A stretch of 7,944 nucleotides of DNA from NCBI GenBank assembly GCA_003354225.1, contig PIVH01000107.1:1-7944 (forward strand), given 5' to 3'. The position numbers and the translations under genes were made by a program. The DNA comes from Globobulimina sp. Lineage: Eukaryota; Foraminifera; Rotaliida. Positions 1 to 6,614 of the stretch are shown here, in pieces (position 1 is the first letter of the stretch; each line of letters starts with the position of its first letter). The notes under the pieces were generated by a model. It was not told where the DNA came from, searched no databases, and was given only the letters and a program-made list of their open reading frames with translations.

Positions 1-7
1 ATCGAAA

Positions 8-39
8 CGGGATAAAAAAACATCCCGAGTTTTTTTATC
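8..39. terminator. Hairpin followed by T7 run, possible Pol III-type terminator or 3' end of an upstream transcript
   Basis: The sequence shows a 6-bp perfect stem, CGGGAT at 8-13 with ATCCCG at 22-27, around an A-rich loop. A run of seven T residues follows at 30-36. A competing 10-bp perfect pairing joins GATAAAAAAA (11-20) to TTTTTTTATC (30-39), so the two folds exclude each other. In a bacterium this would be read as an intrinsic terminator. In this eukaryotic context a T run after a stem fits the end of an RNA polymerase III transcript lying off the left edge. It could also be chance in AT-rich DNA. No RNA gene can be recognised in the few bases upstream. Confidence 0.35.
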
Positions 40-105
40 AAGAATTTTATGATTTCATTTTCTACTAAGTAGGCCTGCAGTTAAAAGTTTGTTCACATTT
101 ATATA

Positions 106-1773
106 ATGTCACTTGTTTTCAATACAACAGTTCAACATATTGCATTATCTGATGAACTAATAACAACGCAACAAGATACCAACGATGAGCCAGAACCTAT
201 CACCAAACAAGTGCATCAGAGTCAGACACAACACAGTCAACACTGGTCATCTTTCATATGCTATATTATCCCTGTTGCTTTGGTGAAGATAACAGGATCA
301 ATTGTTAGCAGTTCATTACAATTAGCCATTCCATTATACGCCATATCTAAATACCCATCGCATTCCAATACAATTGCTGGAATTATTATTACTTCGCAAG
401 GATTTGGTGTCCTAACTTCATCCATATTCGTTGGAAGATTTATATCTTTAACATCCGATGAATTCTGTATCTTATTTAGTATTATGCTACGTACATTGTC
501 TATAATTTCCGTCTTGATTTACGATCACAACTTAATTGTTTGGATTGTATCATCCGTATTCTTTGGATTATCCATAGGCTCATTGTCAATATCAATCAAC
601 CATATTTTAGCCAAATATATCAAAACCAAACAGCGAGGAAGAGTGTCATCAACGATTGCTGGCTTCAGTCGTTTGGGGCGAGCTATTGGACCGTTATATG
701 TTGGCTACATCACCGAACTCCGAATATCATTATTAATCTCTTGCACTATCTCATTTTTATCGTTTTTCATTGTTTGCTGCATAATGTTGCCACCAAATAT
801 AGCCATTAATACGATAAACAGCCAAGATACAGATGGCTCATTCATTTATTTTAAACAGGGTTGGAAACAAACAAAATGGAAGAAATTAAGTGTTAAAAAT
901 TGGATGCATTCGGCAGACAAAAAGAACGAGAAACATAAACATGTTGAGATGGGAATGTGTTATGTTTGGCTGAAATACGGAAAATTAATGTTATTGTATG
1001 GCATATTTGGATTTGGATTGCGATGGGTTCGTCAAACGAGGAAAATGATCCTAACCTTTCGCGGAGACGATTTATCATTGTCCAATGGCAAGATTGGTAC
1101 TATAAATTCAGCGAGTTTTATTTTGGATAGTTTTATGTTTCTCATTGCTGGATATGTTATGGATAAATATGGTCGGAAAGCCACTGCAATTCCTGGTTTG
1201 TTCTTGTTTGTTGTAGCATTGAGGTATATTCTTATTATATACATTGATTGTTTTCTGTGCAATGCATAATAATATACCTTATAAAGTACCATCCATTTTG
1301 TGACTAATTTTGTTGAATTATTATGGATTGCGATCTTATTTGGCTTAGCCGATGGTATCACTGTTGGATTGATGATGGTAAGCACTGCGGATTTAGCACC
1401 GGCTGAATGTAAAAGTGAGTTTATTTCAGCATTTAAAATATTTACTAATTTGCCGCGAGTGCTGACACCTGTTATTGTTGGATATTTATGTAATGAGGTC
1501 TCCATATTTGCTGCTTCAGTTTTAAGTGCAGCAATTGGCGCCATTGCATTATTTTGGATTGTATTTGTTTTGGAAGATCCAGCCAAAGTTTCACTCAATA
1601 ACAATAATGCCAATATTGCTGAGAATTGTAACAGTGATATTAAAATGCATCCGATGGAGCAAAATAATAATAATGGTCAAGATGTACAAGATGATAATAC
1701 AACAGTTTTGGAATCGCCTCAGATTAACATGTTGGATCAACGATTGATGAGAGTACATGGATCTGTGATTTAA
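106..1773 (+). CDS. MFS-type membrane transporter, two exons
   Basis: Exons 106-1223 and 1287-1773 join in frame through codon AG|T and give 534 residues, usual for a 12-helix major facilitator. The ATG at 106 has A at -3. The first ~45 residues are polar (Q/T rich) and presumably cytosolic. Hydrophobic segments follow from about residue 48 to 230, then a basic, K-rich loop of about 70 residues between the two helix bundles. The second half carries the loop motif G-x-x-x-D-x-x-G-R-K at 349-358 and, in exon 2, the family-typical DG (395-396) and ADLAP (407-411) just after a transmembrane helix. The last ~65 residues form an N/Q-rich hydrophilic tail. The equivalent first-half motif (around GRFISLTSDE) is degenerate. 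Substrate cannot be inferred; a multidrug/sugar-type proton-coupled carrier at the plasma membrane or an organelle is likely. The gene is convergent with the next one. Confidence 0.85.
1224..1286 (+). other. Spliceosomal intron (63 nt) in the MFS gene
   Basis: Read through, the first frame stops at 1267-1269, in the middle of the transporter. Removing GTATAT...AAAG (donor GT at 1224, acceptor AG at 1285-1286) joins a 2-nt leftover to the third base of a codon and restores one continuous frame across the helix leading to LLWIAILFG. The join reads A-L-S-T-I-H-F. The intron is AT-rich, with in-frame stops and a T-rich middle. A frameshifted pseudogene is the alternative, but the exact GT..AG fit argues against it. 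Confidence 0.8.
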
Positions 1774-1917
1774 CCAGGTCCGATAACCGGGCCGATGACC
1801 TGGCAACATGGAATTGATGATATGACCTAGTAATAATATATAACCTGGTCATCTTACCTGGTATATGAAAATGATAGATGTTACCTGGTCATCTGACCTA
1901 GTTAGATTACCAGGTTA
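1772..1917. repeat. Cluster of about nine CCTGGT-type repeats in both orientations
   Basis: The words run from the transporter stop codon into the gap. Forward ACCTGG/ACCTAG copies lie at 1797, 1824, 1842, 1855, 1882 and 1895. Reverse ACCAGG-like copies lie at 1772, 1785 (degenerate, ACCGGG) and 1908. A 23-nt block starting at 1841 recurs at 1881 with 19 of 23 matches. Perfect inverted pairs are CCAGGTC (1774-1780) with GACCTGG (1797-1803), and TAACCTGGT (1841-1849) with ACCAGGTTA (1909-1917). As part of the transporter 3' UTR this would fold into hairpins. Function is unknown: it may be a protein-binding array, an RNA structure, or a decayed minisatellite. Confidence 0.75.
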
Positions 1918-2127
1918 ATTAGACTGGATAATATATTTTTGTATTGTATATACTTTTTTGTTTTGTTTTGTGTGTGTTTTGTTTTATTCACAATGTGCTA
2001 ATTCCTTGATCCAATCACGCATTGACTAAGCTGAAGTGAGACGTGATGCACTAAAATACAAAAGTTTTTTAAAGTCGAAAGCATTGCAGTGTCAAGGCAT
2101 TATTGTCAAAGTATGTTATTAATTTAA
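1918..2127. other. Remainder of the convergent intergenic region; GT-rich tract, no gene seen
   Basis: Between the repeat cluster and the stop codon of the minus-strand gene there is a T/G-rich tract at about 1950-1986, including TTTTTTG, TTTTG and TGTGTGTTTTG runs. It could serve as the GU-rich element downstream of a cleavage and polyadenylation site of the plus-strand transporter transcript. No AATAAA was found just upstream. A 6-bp inverted pair, ATCACG (2014-2019) with CGTGAT (2042-2047), and an imperfect direct repeat of GCATT..TGTCAA at 2081-2109 are also present. No open frame or known RNA gene is supported. Confidence 0.4.
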
Positions 2128-3786
2128 TCAATGGATTGCAGCATCATCGTCAACATCATTCCCATCATTTTTGTTTACATTGGAATCGAATATCTCAATT
2201 ATTTTAAGTATTTTATCTCTGCTTTGATGCGGATAACACTCAGCGATCATCTTATAAAATCTTGGATTTTCAGGTATTTTTTTATTATCAATAATACATT
2301 GATCATAATATTCTTCTATTTTTTGTTTGAATCCATTTTTCATATCAGTGCCCAAAAAATCTTTCTTTTCATCACGATATGATTGCTCCAATGCCAATGC
2401 AGTCGATACATTCCACGCTGCTAATTCACAAAATACCTTTCGTTTCTTTAAGGAACCTTTGGAACCTTTTTTTAATATCTTTTCATAGACATATGATCCA
2501 CCTCTCTTTGGATTCCATCCAGATACATTTTTCTTTCTTTCAAATAACTCAGAATGTACCAAATACACAACATCAACACAAATAATAAATAACCTTAATT
2601 AAAAAAGTAAACAATTTTTTACAAATATATTTCTACAGATATCATACATCCCATATCGAGCGGTTATTTTGCCTCCAGATATTACAATCTCTTTATCCGT
2701 ATCATCCAATGTGAATTTATCCAATTCACCACATGTTGGTGCAATATCTAATATTGTTCGTTTTGAATTTGTTGTTGTTGGTAATTGTTTGAATTTATTT
2801 TTTTTAACAATAGTTGTAATTGTTTGATCTGGCACAACACCATTTGGATTCCGTGATGAATGCTGTTCATACCAGACAGCCACATTATGCGTTACCAACC
2901 TAAAGAATTGCCGATATCCACTTTGCTGCATTGCCAGTGCTTCGTGCGGTGTTCTATCAGTCAACCAAAATAATTTATTTTTCCCCATCTCATACCTTCC
3001 ATATCTGGAAACACTTTTTCTTAAATGTTCAATATCACCCAAATGCCCAATAACATCCCTATCATTATGCATTGTCACTTTACAATTCCAAACAGCACAC
3101 GAATTATCCACATTTGATGCCAAATATAAACCATCAACAGGCTTATCTTCATAATGTCCCCTCCCCCACGGATGCCACGATCCCACCGAAGGGTTATATG
3201 GCGGATGGAATATTTGTTGACAATTTCCAGCACCAACAACATGGGACACGTTTTCTTGTTGACCAATATCGATATTTCCAGGACATTCGACGTGTAAACC
3301 AGGCCTTCTTTGCGTTCTTCCTTTCTCAACAAAGGATTCTTGCACTGTTAAATAACAAATTTTATTTAATTGCGTGGAATCTGCTCTTAAGCAATCAAGA
3401 ATTATTGGAAAATATGATTTGAGATTGCTTGGAAGTTTTGATTTTCTAAATGTTTTACTCATAATAAATGGCATCATATTTATGTTTAGAAATTTTGGTT
3501 TTGGAAATTTAATATTTTCCCAACTTTCAGATATTTGTTCGACTGCTGTGACCTCTAAAACATACGTTTCCCAATAATGTTTATTGAAATCTAATGCAAA
3601 TTCCCATATTGCTTTTACAATAAATCGCATTCCTCGCAAACTCGATAATATATTATCATCGTCGTACACTCCCATCAATAGAATACGAGCTATTGTTTCA
3701 AGGCGGGTTGTAGCGACTAGGTAGCCGTTTTTAGGAGTATATAACTGCTGTGTTTTTTTCTCGTCTGTCTGTTGTTGTGTTGCCAT
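2128..3786 (-). CDS. Uncharacterised protein with 2OG-Fe(II) oxygenase-like motif, probably two exons
   Basis: The ATG at 3786 (A at -3, G at +4) opens a 395-residue frame that stops at 2599. The sequence reminds me of a conserved uncharacterised family with a QRRPGLHxE block; I cannot name it. H165-x-E167, H281 in TPHEA and R292/R296 in YRQFFR have the order and spacing of the iron ligands and co-substrate arginine of a double-stranded beta-helix 2-oxoglutarate dioxygenase. That assignment is inference. Downstream at 2128-2598 lies a same-strand open frame with no usable ATG near its start, so it must be a later exon. Splicing 3786-2648 to 2593-2128 gives 534 residues, adding a lysine-rich, helical-looking tail with a very acidic end (D/N rich). 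The unspliced form would be 395 residues. No signal peptide is seen. Substrate is unknown. Confidence 0.65.
2594..2647 (-). other. Probable 54-nt intron linking the two exons of the oxygenase-like gene
   Basis: On the minus strand the donor is AT|GTATGA (G at 2647) and the acceptor is TTTTTTAATTAAG| (AG at 2595-2594), after a clear pyrimidine stretch. The phase-2 donor matches the frame of the downstream exon exactly and rebuilds an ATG (Met) codon at residue 380. The size resembles the 63-nt intron in the transporter gene. An alternative in-frame pairing is donor GTAAAA at 2622 with acceptor TCTGAG ending at 2548 (75 nt, 527-residue product). The sequence alone does not choose between them. 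Confidence 0.5.
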
Positions 3787-3942
3787 TATTTGTACGAAAA
3801 ACCTCAAGTATTAAACTTGAATTTAATAATTAAAAGTTAATTGTTTGTTGTAATTTCTTCAACAGAAACATACACAAAACAAAATTAACAGGAAACAAAA
3901 CACAAAACCGACACAAAATAACTAATTAAAAGTACTTAATCA

Positions 3943-3994
3943 TTATCTATGCTGTTTCATTTGCATACGATATGCAAATATAGCACACAGATAA
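3943..3994. promoter_or_regulatory. Cruciform-forming palindrome with paired octamer-like words
   Basis: The core is a perfect inverted repeat with 9-bp arms, ATTTGCATA at 3959-3967 and TATGCAAAT at 3971-3979, separated by CGA. Each arm contains the ATTTGCAT/ATGCAAAT octamer word. Further pairing extends outward through TGCT (3950-3953) with AGCA (3982-3985) and TTATCT (3943-3948) with AGATAA (3989-3994). It lies about 160 bp upstream of the ATG at 3786 and 45 bp downstream of the kinase stop, so it may be a dimeric transcription-factor site or a 3'-end hairpin. The rest of 3787-4038 is AT-rich without other recognisable features. Confidence 0.5.
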
Positions 3995-4038
3995 CAAATT
4001 ACATCTAATACGATATTATATGAAATATGAATTCAAAA

Positions 4039-5058
4039 TTACAAAAAATATGAATGTTTTGCAATCTCTTTGATACTTATTCGATATTCTTCTGTGGTGA
4101 ATATTTTTGCCATTAAATCAAGTATGTCTTCGTCCACATATTCAATTCGCTTACTTTTCGTTAATAATGCAATAAATTGTCCATTTATAATTTTTTTAAA
4201 ACACGGATCATAAATAACAGGCATTTGATATGGTGATAAACCAACAATTATCATAAAAAAACAGACACCAAAACTCCAGACATCTGCTTTTTTTGCATTG
4301 AATGCATATTTATTATGAAAAATTTCAGGTGCGAAATATAACGTTTTCCCACAATATTTGTTACAACAAAAACTAATTTCGTTGCTCGCACATTGTGTTG
4401 ATGTAAATATCTCTGCCAATCCAAAATCAATCAGCTTGATTTCAAACTGCTGAGTAATTCTCATTTTGCCATCGATACCGTCAGGAACCAATATCAATGC
4501 ATTATTAATTACAAAATTATCCAAAGATAGGTCCAAATGGCAACAGTCCATGCTATCATGCAACCATTCTAATAAATTTATAATTTGTTTCATAGCGTTT
4601 TTGCAGAATGTATGCCATTCTTTGATTGACAGCAAATGTTTTTGTATCAATTCATGGCATTTTACTACAAAGTCAAAAAGACATTTGCCACCATCTTCCA
4701 TTACTAGATAGTAATTGTATTTGTCATAAAAAAAATCTTCGTATTTTACTAGTGATGATGGCGGATTATTTGCAGTTAAATAATGTAAAATTGATGTTTC
4801 ATTGATAATGTTTTCAGCAATTTTGATTTTTTTACCGGATGTATTAATAGTAATTGATTTTTTATGTAGGGATTTTTTTGCAATTTTAATTATATACTTT
4901 TTATCTCCCTTTGCAACCCTCCAAATGCACCCTTGTAATGTTTGGGCAATCCTTTTTAATGGAATATATCCTTTGCTTTTAATATGTTCTTCAACGGAGC
5001 ATACAATCTGAATAATACAAGTTTGTAATATCAACCTGTTCAAAATAAATGGCAACAA
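4039..5058 (-). CDS. Protein kinase catalytic domain, 5' exon not resolved
   Basis: Numbering from 5058, the frame holds a complete catalytic domain: the ATP-anchoring lysine in YIIKIAKK (K58), a candidate helix-C glutamate in NETSIL (E87), catalytic loop HLDLSLDN (D176, N181), magnesium-binding DFG (211-213), APE (243-245), DVWSFG (259-264) and the late arginine R326. All core catalytic residues are present, so it is probably active on Ser/Thr. HRD is HLD, and the usual Lys two residues after the catalytic Asp is Ser178. The glycine-rich loop (around KRIAQTLQGCIWRV) is poorly conserved. The protein ends right after the domain. No in-frame ATG exists before residue 120, and a stop lies at 5074-5076, so a short 5' exon must lie upstream. 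One possibility is ATG at 5102 with an intron from 5078 to 5008, which is in frame but has a weak donor. Confidence 0.85.
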   Translation of the reverse strand: MLPFILNRLILQTCIIQIVCSVEEHIKSKGYIPLKRIAQTLQGCIWRVAKGDKKYIIKIAKKSLHKKSITINTSGKKIKIAENIINETSILHYLTANNPPSSLVKYEDFFYDKYNYYLVMEDGGKCLFDFVVKCHELIQKHLLSIKEWHTFCKNAMKQIINLLEWLHDSMDCCHLDLSLDNFVINNALILVPDGIDGKMRITQQFEIKLIDFGLAEIFTSTQCASNEISFCCNKYCGKTLYFAPEIFHNKYAFNAKKADVWSFGVCFFMIIVGLSPYQMPVIYDPCFKKIINGQFIALLTKSKRIEYVDEDILDLMAKIFTTEEYRISIKEIAKHSYFL

Positions 5059-5228
5059 TAAATCAATAATGGCTTAACAGTGGGTTTAAAATATAGTTGC
5101 ATTGGAAACCAGCTGGCGGACTGTGTCTAACTAAGATTAAAAACAGTTTAAATGTAACATTTTGTTCTTGCAAAAAGTCCGTTCAATTAAAGGCGTTGCA
5201 CATAGTCAATTGGGAACAGCCAATTTTA
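5059..5228 (-). promoter_or_regulatory. Kinase upstream region, likely 5' UTR, short first exon and promoter
   Basis: This gap separates the glycosyltransferase stop from the kinase frame. It must hold the kinase's missing start. ATGs on the minus strand at 5102 and farther upstream are all followed by stops in their own frames unless spliced. Candidate acceptors on the kinase side are GAACAG (ending 5036) and TTCAG (ending 5008). An 8-bp perfect palindrome CCAGCTGG (E-box-like CAGCTG core) sits at 5109-5116. No TATA box is evident. Confidence 0.35.
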
Positions 5229-5230
5229 TT
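5225..5230 (-). terminator. Candidate poly(A) signal AATAAA overlapping the glycosyltransferase stop codon
   Basis: On the minus strand the stop TAA (5231-5229) runs straight into TAAAA, giving AATAAA at 5230-5225, its first two bases being the last two of the stop codon. If used, cleavage would fall 10-30 nt later and leave a very short 3' UTR, in keeping with the tight gene spacing. In AT-rich DNA the hexamer may also arise by chance. Confidence 0.35.
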
Positions 5231-6557
5231 ACTCTCCACTTTGCAGCAATGATTGTCTAATTATATCACATCTTGTTTTGATACGTTTTATCCGGCTGTA
5301 ATATTTATTCCACAGCTCAAAATTCCATTTTTCTAACAGAATATGCTTGCAATGTTCCTGCGTCATATTTGAATAAGAATCATTATTATATGTTTCATTA
5401 ACAAATTGCTGTTCGAATTGTTTGACGTACCAATGATCCTCGTTCATATTTGTTTTGTTCAATTTTGAGTCAAATTCGACCAACTTCCATGGCTTTGGTC
5501 CCATTGAAAAATGCCATGATATGGCCTTTCCATATTCTCTCAGTTGCAGATAATTGCATTCATACACAATTTGATTGTAAAATGGAGGCAATAATTTAAC
5601 ATTTGATATATTTGATATTCTATTCATTCTTTTTGCTTTTGGACCAAAAAACAGATACTCATAAAATGTCAGCTCCGATGTATCATAAAGTTCTCTCCAT
5701 AATGCAATATCGCTGCTGTTTATGCTATATTTCTGTATTTCTAATATCCTGTTAAAAATAGTTTTGTTTGGTTTTATCAAAGTAATGCCACCGTTCAATA
5801 GCAATTTATTTTTTCTCTGTCCAGTTTTGCCGGTCATGGTAGAAATTATAAAATCAAAATCATCACTAACATTAAACAAATGTTGTATTGACTTCACATA
5901 AAAAACATCAGTATCTAACATCAATATTGACTTATAATCTTTAAATTGTTTCTCTTCATCAAACAATAATAATTTATTGAATGCCATTGTCCAGCCATGA
6001 GGATAACGGCCAACATAGATATTCTTTTTATATTCGTCTGGAATTTTGATTAAGTCATTTTTGATTAAATATTTAATATCAAAATTATTGTCATTCAAAG
6101 TTATATTGTCATCGATATTACTTTCAATTATTAAATGCTTCAGTTGCGTTACAAACAGTTTATATTTATTTTCATGTATTAATTCCGCGTAATATTTGGG
6201 TTTATCAGACCAGAATATATGCATTGGATATGCGTATGTGTGGTTAGCAAATGAATCCAGTTTAAATAAATTCAATGTCAGTAGTACTGCCCACATAAAA
6301 CTCTCACAAGTTGAGCACACAGAACCGTATACTGAATGTTTTGCTGCAATCGAACTGTACACAGACTCTAATATTGATTTGTTTTGCAGCTCATAAACGA
6401 CAGAGTTGACAGTTATTAGTTCAATTGCCATTGGTTTGTCATTTACAGGATCAATGATCACACCATTGATAGTATGCATCGTCATAACCACTATGATGAA
6501 CATAAATATAATCAAAATCACTATCAACCTTTTATAATCTCTAGAGGCGACAGACAT
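5229..6557 (-). CDS. Type II membrane glycosyltransferase, GT8/glycogenin-like
   Basis: The ATG at 6557 gives 442 residues; an upstream in-frame TTG is not used as a start in eukaryotes. After a short basic cytosolic end (RDYKR) comes one transmembrane anchor at about 11-27, then a lumenal stem and catalytic domain. The metal- and nucleotide-sugar-binding DxD motif is D215-T-D217 in a LMLDTDVFY strand. NGG at 255-257 follows at the usual acceptor-side position, and HFSMGPKPW at 349-357 matches the H-F-x-G-x-K-P-W element of the glycogenin/GT8 fold, whose His helps bind manganese. Eleven N-x-S/T sequons are present, consistent with a Golgi or ER lumen enzyme that is itself glycosylated. The likely reaction is transfer of a sugar from a UDP- or similar donor to a glycan; donor and acceptor cannot be told. 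It appears intronless. It lies 57 bp downstream of the SPRY gene on the same strand. Confidence 0.85.
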   Translation of the reverse strand: MSVASRDYKRLIVILIIFMFIIVVMTMHTINGVIIDPVNDKPMAIELITVNSVVYELQNKSILESVYSSIAAKHSVYGSVCSTCESFMWAVLLTLNLFKLDSFANHTYAYPMHIFWSDKPKYYAELIHENKYKLFVTQLKHLIIESNIDDNITLNDNNFDIKYLIKNDLIKIPDEYKKNIYVGRYPHGWTMAFNKLLLFDEEKQFKDYKSILMLDTDVFYVKSIQHLFNVSDDFDFIISTMTGKTGQRKNKLLLNGGITLIKPNKTIFNRILEIQKYSINSSDIALWRELYDTSELTFYEYLFFGPKAKRMNRISNISNVKLLPPFYNQIVYECNYLQLREYGKAISWHFSMGPKPWKLVEFDSKLNKTNMNEDHWYVKQFEQQFVNETYNNDSYSNMTQEHCKHILLEKWNFELWNKYYSRIKRIKTRCDIIRQSLLQSGE

Positions 6558-6614
6558 GGAAATCAAACTGAAGCTGGAACTAAGGAGAAGTGACTGGCGA
6601 AACTCAAGGAAAAT

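Noticed and set aside
540-809. Further frame within the transporter gene, and other frames of 60-190 codons opposite genes (for example 1032-1613 minus, 3072-3422 plus)
   Set aside because: They overlap well-supported coding sequence, lack recognisable domains, and several lack a true ATG. They are shadow frames.
1224-1320. Transporter gene broken by a frameshift (pseudogene)
   Set aside because: A GT..AG intron of 63 nt restores the frame exactly at the expected place in the MFS fold, and both halves keep family motifs.
2599-3807. Start of the oxygenase-like gene at 3807 and of the glycosyltransferase at 6566
   Set aside because: Both codons are TTG on the minus strand. The first in-frame ATGs are at 3786 and 6557 and were used instead.
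5109-5118. CTGGCG word shared by the regions upstream of the kinase (5113-5118) and the glycosyltransferase (6594-6599), next to the palindrome CCAGCTGG
   Set aside because: Only six bases are shared, the same word also occurs in coding DNA near 7317, and spacing to the start codons differs. Not enough for a promoter motif.
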